From Candidatus Rokuibacteriota bacterium (GTDB taxonomy: Bacteria > Methylomirabilota > Methylomirabilia > Rokubacteriales > CSP1-6): a DNA stretch of 33,667 nucleotides. The notes beneath the pieces are model-generated. The model was not told the DNA's origin, did not search any database, and was given only the letters and a program-made list of their open reading frames with translations. This document shows, piece after piece, positions 25,310 to 33,270 of this stretch. The position numbers and the translations under genes were made by a program. Positions within the stretch are counted from its first letter, which is position 1, and every line of letters begins with the position of its first letter. The stretch spans positions 1 through 33,667 of the forward strand of contig JACPDG010000071.1 in the NCBI GenBank assembly GCA_016184125.1, read 5' to 3'.

Positions 25310-26209
25310 ATGGCGCCAGCCTCCGGCCGATCGTCCTCCGCGCGCGTCCCCTCGATCGTCGTCCACGGCGGCGCCGGCGCGGATCCCCTGGAAGGCCGCG
25401 ACGAGCTTCGCGACGGCGTCCGCGCGGCGGTGGACGCCGGATGGCACGTGCTCGCGTCTGGGGGCGCGGCGCTCGACGCGATCGAGCGCGCGGTCACGGT
25501 GCTCGAGGACCACCCGCGATTCAACGCGGGCCGTGGATCTGTCCTGACGTCCGCCGGAACGGTGGAGATGGACGCCTCGATCATGGAAGGCGACCGCCTC
25601 GAGTGTGGCGCCGTCGCGGCCGTCCCCCGCATCGCGAACCCGATCAGCCTCGCACGCAAGGTCCTCGACTCCCGCGGGCACGTGCTGCTCGTCGGGGAAG
25701 GCGCGCTCGCGTTCGCGCGCCGGGTCGGCATCGTGGAGTGCGATCCCGAGGCTCTCGTGACGGACCGGCAGCGGCGGCGGCACGCGGCGGCGCTGGCGCA
25801 GCTGCCGGGCACTGTCGGCGCCGTGGCGCTCGATCGGCACGGCACCGTGGCCGCTGCGACGTCGACCGGTGGCATGTCTGGGAAGCTGCCCGGTCGCGTC
25901 GGCGACAGCGCCGTCATCGGCGCCGGCACCTACGCCGACAGCTCGATCGGCGGCGTGTCCTGCACCGGTGACGGCGAGGCGATCATGCGCGTCGTCCTTG
26001 CCCGGCGCACGCTCGAGTACCTCAAGGACGCGGACGACCCGGAGTACGCGGCAACGGTCGCGATGGATCTGCTCCGAGACGAGGGCCGCGGGACCGGAGG
26101 CCTGATCGTCATCGACTGGCGCGGCCGGATTGCCTGGGCACATTCCACGCCGCTGATGCCAGTCGCGTGGCGCTCGCCGGCGCATCCCGAGCCGGTGATC
26201 CCGTTCTAG
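25310..26209 (+). CDS. Isoaspartyl peptidase / plant-type L-asparaginase (Ntn hydrolase)
   Basis: The product is 299 residues and hydrolyses isoaspartyl dipeptides and asparagine after self-cleavage into two subunits. The N-terminal IVVHGGAG and FNAGRGSVLT motifs, and the cleavage/nucleophile site GTVGAVALDRHGTVAAATSTGG with the catalytic Thr168, are diagnostic. The residues just before the Thr are LPG rather than the commoner HD/HG form. GDGEAIMR near the oxyanion region is also conserved. The ATG at 25310 has GGTGAG at about 5 nt spacing; GTG 25301 would add three residues. It is followed after 8 bp by threonine dehydratase in the same direction, so an amino-acid catabolism pair is likely. 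Confidence 0.93.
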   Translation: MAPASGRSSSARVPSIVVHGGAGADPLEGRDELRDGVRAAVDAGWHVLASGGAALDAIERAVTVLEDHPRFNAGRGSVLTSAGTVEMDASIMEGDRLECGAVAAVPRIANPISLARKVLDSRGHVLLVGEGALAFARRVGIVECDPEALVTDRQRRRHAAALAQLPGTVGAVALDRHGTVAAATSTGGMSGKLPGRVGDSAVIGAGTYADSSIGGVSCTGDGEAIMRVVLARRTLEYLKDADDPEYAATVAMDLLRDEGRGTGGLIVIDWRGRIAWAHSTPLMPVAWRSPAHPEPVIPF

Positions 26210-26217
26210 CGGGGCCC

Positions 26218-27432
26218 ATGCCCGTCGATCTCCCGACGATTGAAGCCGCGCGGGAGCGGCTCCGCGGCGCGGTCGCCGAAACGCCGTGCGCGTTCTCCGC
26301 GACGCTCTCCGAGCTCACCGGAACGCGGTGCTTCATCAAGCTCGAGAACCTCCACGTCACCGGCTCCTTCAAGGAGCGCGGAGCGGCGAACTTCCTCCTC
26401 CAGCTCCCTGGCGAGGCCCGCTCCCGCGGCGTCGCCACCGCGAGCGCCGGCAACCACGGCCTCGCGCTCGCGTTTCACGCCGCGCGCCTCGGGGTCCCGG
26501 CCACGATCGTCATGCCGGAATGGGCCCCGCTCATCAAGATCGCGTCCGCCCGACGGCACGGCGCCGAGGTGATCCTCTGCGGCGCGGATTTCGACGAGGC
26601 CTACGCGCACGCCGTCGCGCTCGCCGCCGGCCGCGGGCTCGCGTTCGTCCACCCCTTCGACGACGAGCGGGTCATCGCAGGCCAGGGAACGCTCGGCCTC
26701 GAGCTCCTCGAGCAGCGTCCCGACATGGATGCGGTGCTCGTCCCCATCGGCGGCGGCGGGCTCATCGGGGGCGTGGGAATCGCGGTCAAGGGCACGCGGC
26801 CCTCGGTCCGGATCATCGGCGTCCAGACCGCCGCCGTGCCCGCGATGGCGCGCGCGGTGGAGTCCGGACGTTCGACCGTCCCTGCCGCGCCGACGATCGC
26901 GGATGGGATCGCGGTGCGTGAGGTCGGCGCGCTGACGCTGCCGCTGGCGCGGGCGCTGGTCGACCACATCGTGACGGTCCGCGAGGAGGAGCTGGCCAAC
27001 GCGATCCTCCGGCTGCTCGAGACCGAGAAGACCGTGGCCGAGGGCGCCGGGGCCGCGCCGCTCGCGGCGCTGCTCAACCGCCCGCTCGACCTTGCCGGTG
27101 CGACGGTCGTGCTCGTCCTGTCCGGCGGCAACATCGACGTGACGATGCTGGCCCGCATCATCGAACGCGGCCTGGTTCAGGCGGGCCGCCTCGTGCGACT
27201 CGTCGTCGTCCTGCGCGACCGGCCGGGGGCGCTCGCTCGCGTGACGGCGCTGGTCGCCGAGGAGCGTGGCAATGTCGTCCACATCGCACACGACCGCGCG
27301 TTCTCGCGCTGGGTGGCGATCGGCGAGACGGAAGTCGAGCTTACGCTCGAGACCTCCGGCCGCGCGCATGCCGAGGCGATGATCGCGCGGTTGCGGGTGG
27401 CCGGGTACCGGGTGGAGGAGCGGACCGGCTGA
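26218..27432 (+). CDS. ilvA: Threonine dehydratase (threonine ammonia-lyase), PLP enzyme with ACT domain
   Basis: The product is 404 residues and converts threonine to 2-oxobutanoate and ammonia (serine to pyruvate likewise). The PLP lysine is K52 in TGSFKERGA. The substrate loop is SAGNHG (76-81) and the phosphate-binding loop is PIGGGGLIGG (176-185). A C-terminal ACT-type regulatory domain (about 327-404, VRLVVVLRDRPGALARV) is present. The size matches the short IlvA/TdcB class with one ACT domain; biosynthetic versus catabolic role cannot be settled here. The start at ATG 26218 lies 8 bp after the isoaspartyl peptidase stop. It converges with the acyltransferase gene, the stops being about 10 bp apart. 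Confidence 0.94.
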   Translation: MPVDLPTIEAARERLRGAVAETPCAFSATLSELTGTRCFIKLENLHVTGSFKERGAANFLLQLPGEARSRGVATASAGNHGLALAFHAARLGVPATIVMPEWAPLIKIASARRHGAEVILCGADFDEAYAHAVALAAGRGLAFVHPFDDERVIAGQGTLGLELLEQRPDMDAVLVPIGGGGLIGGVGIAVKGTRPSVRIIGVQTAAVPAMARAVESGRSTVPAAPTIADGIAVREVGALTLPLARALVDHIVTVREEELANAILRLLETEKTVAEGAGAAPLAALLNRPLDLAGATVVLVLSGGNIDVTMLARIIERGLVQAGRLVRLVVVLRDRPGALARVTALVAEERGNVVHIAHDRAFSRWVAIGETEVELTLETSGRAHAEAMIARLRVAGYRVEERTG

Positions 27433-27442
27433 CGGTTGCGCG

Positions 27443-28066
27443 TCAGTCGGCGCGTGCGTCCGGTGGCAGCGCCTCCTGGATAACGTCCCGGACGCGTTCA
27501 GCGAGCTGGCGCGCGGCGTCGCGTGGGTCTCGACCTCGATCGGGATGCTCCAGCGGGTGATACGTGATCGCGATGCGCCCCGGCCGGGGCAACACGCGGC
27601 CCGGGGGCCACGAGTCGTGGCCGCCGGCGATCGTCACCGGCAGGATCGGGACGCCCAGTGACGTCGCCAGCCTGAACGCGCCCGGCTTGAAGCGTCCAAG
27701 GCGCCCGTCCCGGCTGCGCTCACCCTCGGGGAAGATCATGACGGCCTCCCCAGCGGTGAGTAGGCGGACGACGTGACGCGTCGCGCGCACGTCCGCCGCG
27801 TCGATGTCGACGGGAAACGCACGCAGCCGGCGGAGGAGAAAGCCCAGGGCCGGGACCCGGAAGAGCCGGCTCCAGGCCATGTAGTACACGGGGCGACGGA
27901 TCGGGATCGTGACCAGCGGAGGGTCGGCGTACGTCTGGTGGTTCGGCGTGATGATCACGGCGCCATCCCGAGGGATCTGCTGGACGCCGACCAGCTCGAG
28001 GCCGAAGAACGCCCGGCACGCACGGTGGAGAGCTGGACGGAACAAATCGAGGACCGGGGTCCGCAC
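27443..28066 (-). CDS. plsC: 1-acyl-sn-glycerol-3-phosphate acyltransferase
   Basis: The product is 207 residues and acylates lysophosphatidate to phosphatidate at the inner membrane. Catalytic motif NHQTYAD (H43, D48; HX4D) and motif III FPEGERSR (112-119) are intact, and the IPVTIAGG-like stretch PILPVTIAGG near 145 is the fourth motif. The start is uncertain: GTG 28066 or GTG 28078, with a TATAGT at 28077-28082 on the minus strand that could be a -10 with almost no leader. Small for a PlsC (usually 230-250) but complete in motifs. It lies 110 bp after the DksA-like gene, with a hairpin between them, so it may be separately transcribed. Confidence 0.9.
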   Translation of the reverse strand: MRTPVLDLFRPALHRACRAFFGLELVGVQQIPRDGAVIITPNHQTYADPPLVTIPIRRPVYYMAWSRLFRVPALGFLLRRLRAFPVDIDAADVRATRHVVRLLTAGEAVMIFPEGERSRDGRLGRFKPGAFRLATSLGVPILPVTIAGGHDSWPPGRVLPRPGRIAITYHPLEHPDRGRDPRDAARQLAERVRDVIQEALPPDARAD

Positions 28067-28136
28067 TGTCCCGGCCACTATACGGGGACTCCGGCCTGGA
28101 ACCGGGGAAAGCGGACGACCAGCGGGCTGAATCGGA

Positions 28137-28168
28137 CGGGATGGGCTCAGGCTCTGGAGCCCATCCCG
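28137..28168 (-). terminator. Hairpin after the DksA/TraR-like gene
   Basis: A perfect 12-bp stem (CGGGATGGGCTC at 28137-28148 with its complement at 28157-28168) and an 8-nt loop, starting 8 bp past the stop at 28176. No T-run follows on the minus strand, so it is terminator-like only in structure. Confidence 0.5.
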
Positions 28169-28175
28169 CCTGGAA

Positions 28176-28574
28176 CTACTCGTCGTCGGCGTCGACGCCG
28201 GCACCGACCGGCTCGAGCTGACGGCCGAGCCGCTCGATGCGGTCCTGGCACCGCACGCAGGTCGCAACCTCGGGCATCACCCGCAGGCGCGCAGGGGCGA
28301 TCCGCTCTCCGCACTCCACGCACGTTCCGTAATCTCCATCGTTCAACCGCTCCAGCGCCGCAACGAGACGGTTGATGCGGTCGACCAGAAGCTCCCGGGT
28401 CGCGTACGTCATCTCCCTTCGCTCGCTGGCCTGGATCTCGTCCACCTCGTCCGAGTACGGAGTGTTGTCGCCCGGCGTGCCGGACGCATATTCGACCACC
28501 TCAGCGCCCTCCAGCTGACGTAGGCGGGCTGCCGTCTTCTGCAGCTCCTCTTCAAGACGCCGCCGCGTGTCCAT
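28176..28574 (-). CDS. DksA/TraR-type zinc-finger protein
   Basis: The product is 132 residues. An N-terminal coiled-coil helix (about 1-78) is followed by a C4 zinc finger, C85-X2-C88-X17-C106-X2-C109, in the form CVECGERIAPARLRVMP..CVRC. This is the short RNA-polymerase secondary-channel binder family that works with ppGpp in the stringent response, although many short members lack the DksA-tip acidic pair and may act otherwise. ATG 28574 has AGGAGG about 11 nt upstream. The C-terminus is acidic (VDADDE). A hairpin follows the stop. Confidence 0.92.
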   Translation of the reverse strand: MDTRRRLEEELQKTAARLRQLEGAEVVEYASGTPGDNTPYSDEVDEIQASERREMTYATRELLVDRINRLVAALERLNDGDYGTCVECGERIAPARLRVMPEVATCVRCQDRIERLGRQLEPVGAGVDADDE

Positions 28575-28755
28575 TTGCTCTATTTCCTCCTCTTACAACC
28601 CTTTCGGGCGCGTGGCTCTCTTGCAACGCGCGAGCCACATCTAGACGGATGGAGTCTGCCGCAAATTCACGGAGAATCGTTGAAAAAAATAAGGCCAGTA
28701 AAACCGCTGGGTTCGGGCAGTCTGCCTGCACCCCAGTCACAATACCCGGAAACCC

Positions 28756-28825
28756 GACGGTCGACCGTCAGATCGGGAGCGGGGCGATCAGTTTCTGACC
28801 GCGCCGTGTGGCCTCATGGCCACAC
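28756..28825. repeat. Two short perfect palindromes in the gap before the malic enzyme gene end
   Basis: GACGGTCGACCGTC (28756-28769) is a perfect 14-bp palindrome. GTGTGGCC-TCAT-GGCCACAC (28806-28825 region) is a perfect 8-bp stem. They could be operator-like or end structures for the minus-strand transcripts. The stretch 28600-28755 otherwise shows only an A-rich patch near 28681-28700 and no recognisable gene. Confidence 0.4.
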
Positions 28826-28929
28826 ACGTGGCGGAGCAGCCCCGGCCGGTTCGGGATCGTGAGCAGCGGCCAGACCAGGAGCGCCGTGAAGAGGACGAGA
28901 CAGGCGGGGAGGAGTTCCTTTCCCTTCAC
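28768..28929 (-). CDS. Candidate 53-residue membrane peptide after the malic enzyme
   Basis: The GTG at 28929 has GGAG at about 5 nt and lies 16 bp after the malic enzyme stop. The product begins with MKGKELLPA, then one hydrophobic helix (LVLFTALLVWPLLTI), NRPGLL and a basic tail. The start and helix recall the small membrane partners often found beside transporters, but no transporter is adjacent and the tail is unlike them. The distal part overlaps a GTGTGGCC hairpin and GACGGTCGACCGTC palindrome. It may be a degraded gene or a chance frame. Confidence 0.35.
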   Translation of the reverse strand: MKGKELLPACLVLFTALLVWPLLTIPNRPGLLRHVCGHEATRRGQKLIAPLPI

Positions 28930-28945
28930 GGCGCTCCGTCAGACG

Positions 28946-30385
28946 TCAGCGGACCGCCACTCCCTTGGTCTGGCGACGGCCCTTGCGAGCGACGCCGGTC
29001 TTCTGAGCGGCCTCGGCGACCGCCTCGGCGACCGCGGGCACCACGCGGCGGTCGAACATGGACGGCGTGATGTACTCCTCGCTGAGCTCGCTCTTCGTCA
29101 CCAGTCCGGCGAGCGCGTGCGCCGCCGCGAGCTTCATCTCGTCGTTGACGCTCCTCGCGCGCACGTCGAGCAAGCCACGGAAGAAGCCCGGGAAGCAGCA
29201 GGAGTTGTTGATCTGGTTCGGATAGTCCGAGCGCCCGGTGGCCATCACGCGGACGTACGGCCCGGCCTCTTCCGGGAGGATCTCGGGAACCGGGTTCGCC
29301 ATCGCGAAGATGATGGCGTCCTTGTGCATGCCCTTGACGTCCTTGAGCGAGACGACACCCGGTCCCGACAGGCCGATATACACGTCAGCGCCGACGAGCG
29401 CGTCGCCCACGGCGCCCTTGATCCGCCGCGGGTTCGTGTGCTCGGCGTACCACTCCTTCATCGAGTTCATGTTCTCGGTGCGGCCCTTGTAGATCGCGCC
29501 CGCGCGGTCGCATCCGATGATGTACCGGGCGCCGGCCTTCATCAGGAGCTTGGACACGGCGATGCCCGACGCGCCGACCCCGGTGAAGACGATGCGCACG
29601 TCGGACAGCTTCTTCTTGACGAGCTTCAGCGCGTTGGTCAGCGCGGCGAGGACGACGACCGCGGTCCCGTGCTGGTCGTCGTGGAACACGGGGATGTCGA
29701 GCTGGCGGCGCAGGCGCTCCTCGATCTCGAAGCATCGCGGCGCGGAGATGTCCTCGAGGTTGATTCCGCCGAAGACCGGCGCGATGGCCTTCACGACCAT
29801 GACGATCTCGTTCACGTCCTTCGTCGCCAGGCAGATCGGGAACGCATCGACCCCGGCGAACTCCTTGAAGATGAGAGCCTTGCCTTCCATGACCGGCTGG
29901 GCGCCCCCCGGGCCGATGTCGCCGAGCCCGAGGACCGCCGTGCCGTCGCTCACGACGGCGACGGTGTTCTGCTTGATGGTGAGGGTGTACGCCTTCTCGG
30001 GATCGTGGTGGATCGCCATGCACACGCGGGCGACGCCGGGCGTGTACGCCATCGACAGGTCGTCGCGCGTCTTGACCGCCATCTTCCCCTTCACCTCGAT
30101 CTTGCCCCCGAGGTGCATGAGGAACGTGCGGTCGGATACGTTGACGACGCGGACGCCTTCGAGCGCCTTGATCTTCTCGACGATCTGGTGGCCGTGGTTC
30201 TCGTCGCTCGCCTTGAACGTCAGGTCGCGGACGACCGCCTTCTTTCCGACGTCCACCAGGTCGACCGCCCCGATGTCGCCCCCCGCCTTCCCGATGGCCG
30301 AGGTGACGCGCCCGAGCATGCCCGGCTCGTTCTTGATCTCGACCCGCACCGTGAGACTGTAGCTCGCACTCGGCGAATTGAGCAT
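28946..30385 (-). CDS. NAD(P)-dependent malic enzyme with N-terminal ACT domain
   Basis: The product is 479 residues and decarboxylates malate to pyruvate. Residues about 10-88 form an ACT domain (LTVRVEIKNEPGMLGRVTSAIG). Next comes the malic domain with the catalytic Tyr114 in SMAYTPGVARV and Lys169 in MEGKALIFKEF, metal-binding acidic residues around LEDISAPRCFEIEERL and FHDDQHGTA, and the nucleotide fold GVGASGIAV. There is no phosphotransacetylase-like extension as in MaeB. The ATG at 30385 has GGAGGA at 5 nt; an upstream in-frame codon at 30412 has no such site. The ACT domain suggests allosteric control by a small molecule, perhaps an amino acid (inference). Cofactor choice cannot be read off. 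Confidence 0.94.
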   Translation of the reverse strand: MLNSPSASYSLTVRVEIKNEPGMLGRVTSAIGKAGGDIGAVDLVDVGKKAVVRDLTFKASDENHGHQIVEKIKALEGVRVVNVSDRTFLMHLGGKIEVKGKMAVKTRDDLSMAYTPGVARVCMAIHHDPEKAYTLTIKQNTVAVVSDGTAVLGLGDIGPGGAQPVMEGKALIFKEFAGVDAFPICLATKDVNEIVMVVKAIAPVFGGINLEDISAPRCFEIEERLRRQLDIPVFHDDQHGTAVVVLAALTNALKLVKKKLSDVRIVFTGVGASGIAVSKLLMKAGARYIIGCDRAGAIYKGRTENMNSMKEWYAEHTNPRRIKGAVGDALVGADVYIGLSGPGVVSLKDVKGMHKDAIIFAMANPVPEILPEEAGPYVRVMATGRSDYPNQINNSCCFPGFFRGLLDVRARSVNDEMKLAAAHALAGLVTKSELSEEYITPSMFDRRVVPAVAEAVAEAAQKTGVARKGRRQTKGVAVR

Positions 30386-30428
30386 TCCGTCCTCCGCTTC
30401 ATGGCACCTCAAGGGCGCCGAAGGCGCT

Positions 30429-30434
30429 ATTTTA
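30429..30434 (-). promoter_or_regulatory. Possible -10 of the malic enzyme gene
   Basis: TAAAAT on the minus strand, 44 bp upstream of the ATG at 30385, in one of the few AT-richer patches. The -35 side is weak. A GCGCC-TTC-GGCGC hairpin lies at the start of the presumed leader (about 30414-30426). Confidence 0.35.
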
Positions 30435-30487
30435 CCGCCCCTACGCGGAGATAACGCTGCCCGTTTTCCTGATGAGGCGGGACTAGA

Positions 30488-31261
30488 TTATCGCCGGCTG
30501 GCGCGGAGCGCGAGGAGCTGACGGTCGGCGTCGATCGTGACCGTGAACCGCGCGAGGACGGTGTTGCCCAGGATCCCGTCGACCCCGAATCCGGGCGCGT
30601 AGATCACCGCGGCCACGTCGTTCAGCTCGATGCCACCGAGTCGAAACGAGCGGATGTTGATCGTCGGGCCTTCTGCTCGACCGGAAAGCGTCTCGAGCTC
30701 GAGGCGTGGAGGCTCTCCGGTCGCCTGGACACCGACCGCCGCCGCGAGCGCGGGCGAGATCACCGTCACGCTGGCGCCGGTGTCCACGAGGAACCGGGCG
30801 GGCGGCGCGCCGTTCAGGCTCGCGCGCATGACCCACACGCCGCGCGCGGCCTCGAGGGGCACGACGGTCTGCATCGCCGGGAACGCGGCGTCGCCGGCGC
30901 CGAGCTGTTCGAGGGCCTGCTCCAGCTCTCGCGCAAGCGGGGGCGCAGGCTCGAGGAGCAGCGCGATCTGGTAGCCCTCGGCTGCCGACTGGCGATGGCC
31001 GAGGCGCGCGAGCGCGTTCGCGCGCAGATACTGGAGTGCGGCGTTGTCCGGCTGGAGCGCCGCCGCCCGGCTCCAGAAGCGCACGGCCTCGACGTAGTCG
31101 CGCCGGTTCCACGCGTCCTTGCCGAGCCGGTGGAGGACGACCGGCGAAGGAGCCCCGCCGAACGCGAGCCATTGACCGATGATGACGCCGAGGGCGAGCG
31201 TGAGCCACGACCGCACGAGCGGTCGCTCACGCAAGGGGCGTACCCGCGACCCGCGGCGCAT
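30488..31261 (-). CDS. Retropepsin-like aspartic protease with TPR-like region and membrane anchor
   Basis: The product is 257 residues. One transmembrane helix (about 17-35, SWLTLALGVIIGQWLAFG) is followed by a TPR-like helical stretch (about 45-122, GKDAWNRRDYVEAVRFWSRAAALQPDN), then a clan AA protease domain. The catalytic motif is FLVDTGASVTVIS with D160, and the family's second motif GILGNTVLARF lies near the C-terminus. As in retropepsins a single Asp per chain implies a homodimer. The ATG at 31261 keeps the helix near the N-terminus; an upstream start at 31414 would run into the divergent gene's leader. It probably cleaves periplasmic or cytoplasmic-face substrates; none is known. Confidence 0.88.
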   Translation of the reverse strand: MRRGSRVRPLRERPLVRSWLTLALGVIIGQWLAFGGAPSPVVLHRLGKDAWNRRDYVEAVRFWSRAAALQPDNAALQYLRANALARLGHRQSAAEGYQIALLLEPAPPLARELEQALEQLGAGDAAFPAMQTVVPLEAARGVWVMRASLNGAPPARFLVDTGASVTVISPALAAAVGVQATGEPPRLELETLSGRAEGPTINIRSFRLGGIELNDVAAVIYAPGFGVDGILGNTVLARFTVTIDADRQLLALRASRR

Positions 31262-31340
31262 GGCCGTGGCCGTGCGCCCCGCCAGGCGCCGTGTCGCGCG
31301 CGTCGTGGCTGCAATCCGTTCTCCACCTGCCTGCACGGCG

Positions 31341-31369
31341 TTGCCACACCCCGACGCCCGGGGTACGCT
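31341..31369 (+). promoter_or_regulatory. Possible sigma-70-type promoter of the DUF169-UroD gene
   Basis: TTGCCA (31341-31346), a 17-bp spacer, then TACGCT (31364-31369). The -35 is one base off consensus, the -10 matches only three. A start near 31376 would leave a 44-nt leader that contains the AAGGAGAG ribosome site. Confidence 0.4.
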
Positions 31370-31419
31370 CGAAACGTCTACGCGACCGCCACCGACGAGC
31401 CCAAGGAGAGCCATCGCCG

Positions 31420-33267
31420 ATGATCGACGTGAAGACCGCGGAGCGCGAGATCCAGCTCTACGTCCGCCCGCAGACGTTCCCCGTCGCCGTCCGCATGCTG
31501 CGGCCTGGCGAGGAGATCCCCGACCGCGCGCGTCGCCCGGCGCGGGACTTCAAGAAGCTCAGCATGAACTGCCAGGTCATCGACATGGCGCGCCGCTACG
31601 GGTGGACGCTGGCGCTGACGCGTGAGGACTCCATCTGCTCGCTCGGCATCGCGGCGCTCGGCTTCGAGAAGCCGACCCACCTGCACGCGTCGGGCACGCT
31701 CTGCGAGGGGATGTACACGGAGACCAAGGAAGCGGGCCGGCGATCCGAGGCCGCCGTCGACCGGTTCGCGTCGGACCAGTACCACACGCTGCTCGTCGCG
31801 CCGCTCGACCGCGCGACGTTCGAGCCCGATCTCGTCTGCATCTACGGCAACCCCGCGCAGGTGATGCGCCTCGTCCAGGGCGCGCTCTGGAAGCGGGGTG
31901 GCAAGCTGACCTCGGCGTTCGGCGGCCGGGTCGTCTGTGCGGACATCATCGTGACGACGATGCTGACCGGCGAGCCGCAGGCGATCATGCCGTGCTCCGG
32001 CGACCGGATCTTCGGTCAAACGCAGGACCACGAGATGGCGTTCACGATGCCGTGGGCCCGGATCGAGGAGCTGATCGAGGGCCTGCGCGGCACGCACGCC
32101 GGTGGCATCCGGTACCCGATCACGCAGTTCATGGACTACGAGGCCAAGCTGCCCCCGCGGTACATGGAGGCCAATCGCGTGTGGGACGTCGAGCACGGCC
32201 GTGCGCAGTACACCGGCCGGGACCGTGTCGTCGCCGCCTACAAGCGCTCGTTCGCCGACGTCGTCCCGACCTATCCGATCGTGGCGTCGTTCGCCGGAAC
32301 GCTCGACGGCGTCTCGATCGAGGAGTACTGCACGAACGTCCCGAAGGCGATCACCGCCATGCTCCACTACTACGAGCGGTACCAGCCCGATGTCGTGCTC
32401 GCGTACAACGACCTTGCGAAGGAGGCCGAGGCCTTCGGGTGTCGCGTGAAGTACTCCGACTACGTCGTGCCGTCCATCGACACCCACGTCCTCGCCGAGG
32501 ACAAGGCGGCGCTCGCGAAGGTCCGGATGCCGGATCCGTACGCGACGGCGCGCTTGCCCGAGTTCCTCGAGCAGTGCGAGACGCTCGTGAAGGCGAAGCT
32601 GCCCACCGCGACCGGCGCGGTCGCGGTCGGGCCCTGGACGATCGCGATGCTGATGCGCAACCCCGAGCTGATGCTCCTCGACACGTTCGAGGATCCGGAC
32701 TTCATCCACGCCTTGATGCGCGTCACGACCGACTTCTGCAAGCTCTGGGGTGACGCGATCGTCAAGACCGGGATCGGGCTCAGCTTCTCGGAGCCGACCG
32801 CGTCGATCAGCCTCATCTCGCCGGACAACTACCGCGACTTCATCGCGCCGTACCACAAGGAACTGGTGGAGCACTTCAAGGCCAGGAAGGTCGGGGTGAC
32901 GACGCACATCTGCGGCACGACGTATCCGATCTACGAGGATCTGCTGCAGGCTGGCTTCACGACCATCTCCTTCGACCTGGACCAGCAGGCCGATCCCGCG
33001 CTTCACGTCGATCAGCTCGAGCGGTTCATGCAGGTTGCGCGCGGGCGCGCGGTCGCGATCGGCAACGTGGACGCCACGATGTTCGAGAAGACCACGAAGG
33101 AGGCGATGGAGGTCGAGGTGCACCGCTGCCTCGACGCCGCCGCGCGTCAGTCCGGCTTCATCCTCTCGACGTCATGCGAGATCCCGCCGCGTTCGGACCC
33201 GCAGGCCGTGAAGTGGTTCATGGACGCCGCACGCGAGTACGGCCGCTACGACCGCATCTTCGGGTGA
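31420..33267 (+). CDS. DUF169 fused to a UroD/MtaA-like corrinoid methyltransferase domain
   Basis: The product is 615 residues in two parts. Residues about 1-235 resemble DUF169 (VAVRMLRPGEEIP, then KLSMNCQVIDMARRYGWTLALTREDSICSLGIAALGF), with conserved-looking C51, C73 and C192 in PCSGDR. Residues about 265-612 are a uroporphyrinogen-decarboxylase-fold domain. It has H496 and C498 in THICGT and C586 in STSCEIPP, the H-X-C-Xn-C zinc arrangement of MtaA/CmuA methyltransferases, which favours methyl transfer to or from a corrinoid or thiol over heme-pathway decarboxylation. ATG 31420 has AAGGAGAG about 10 nt upstream. No corrinoid protein gene is nearby. The fusion suggests DUF169 acts with this methyltransferase, which is inference. 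Confidence 0.88.
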   Translation: MIDVKTAEREIQLYVRPQTFPVAVRMLRPGEEIPDRARRPARDFKKLSMNCQVIDMARRYGWTLALTREDSICSLGIAALGFEKPTHLHASGTLCEGMYTETKEAGRRSEAAVDRFASDQYHTLLVAPLDRATFEPDLVCIYGNPAQVMRLVQGALWKRGGKLTSAFGGRVVCADIIVTTMLTGEPQAIMPCSGDRIFGQTQDHEMAFTMPWARIEELIEGLRGTHAGGIRYPITQFMDYEAKLPPRYMEANRVWDVEHGRAQYTGRDRVVAAYKRSFADVVPTYPIVASFAGTLDGVSIEEYCTNVPKAITAMLHYYERYQPDVVLAYNDLAKEAEAFGCRVKYSDYVVPSIDTHVLAEDKAALAKVRMPDPYATARLPEFLEQCETLVKAKLPTATGAVAVGPWTIAMLMRNPELMLLDTFEDPDFIHALMRVTTDFCKLWGDAIVKTGIGLSFSEPTASISLISPDNYRDFIAPYHKELVEHFKARKVGVTTHICGTTYPIYEDLLQAGFTTISFDLDQQADPALHVDQLERFMQVARGRAVAIGNVDATMFEKTTKEAMEVEVHRCLDAAARQSGFILSTSCEIPPRSDPQAVKWFMDAAREYGRYDRIFG

Positions 33268-33270
33268 AAC

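Noticed and set aside
28575..28945. A tRNA or other structured RNA gene in the gap.
   Set aside because: The palindromes do not form a cloverleaf and no T-loop GTTCRANYC signature is present.
30414..30433. GCGCC-GAA-GGCGC followed by TATTTT on the plus strand as an intrinsic terminator.
   Set aside because: No plus-strand gene reads into this site; on the minus strand it falls in the malic enzyme promoter/leader.
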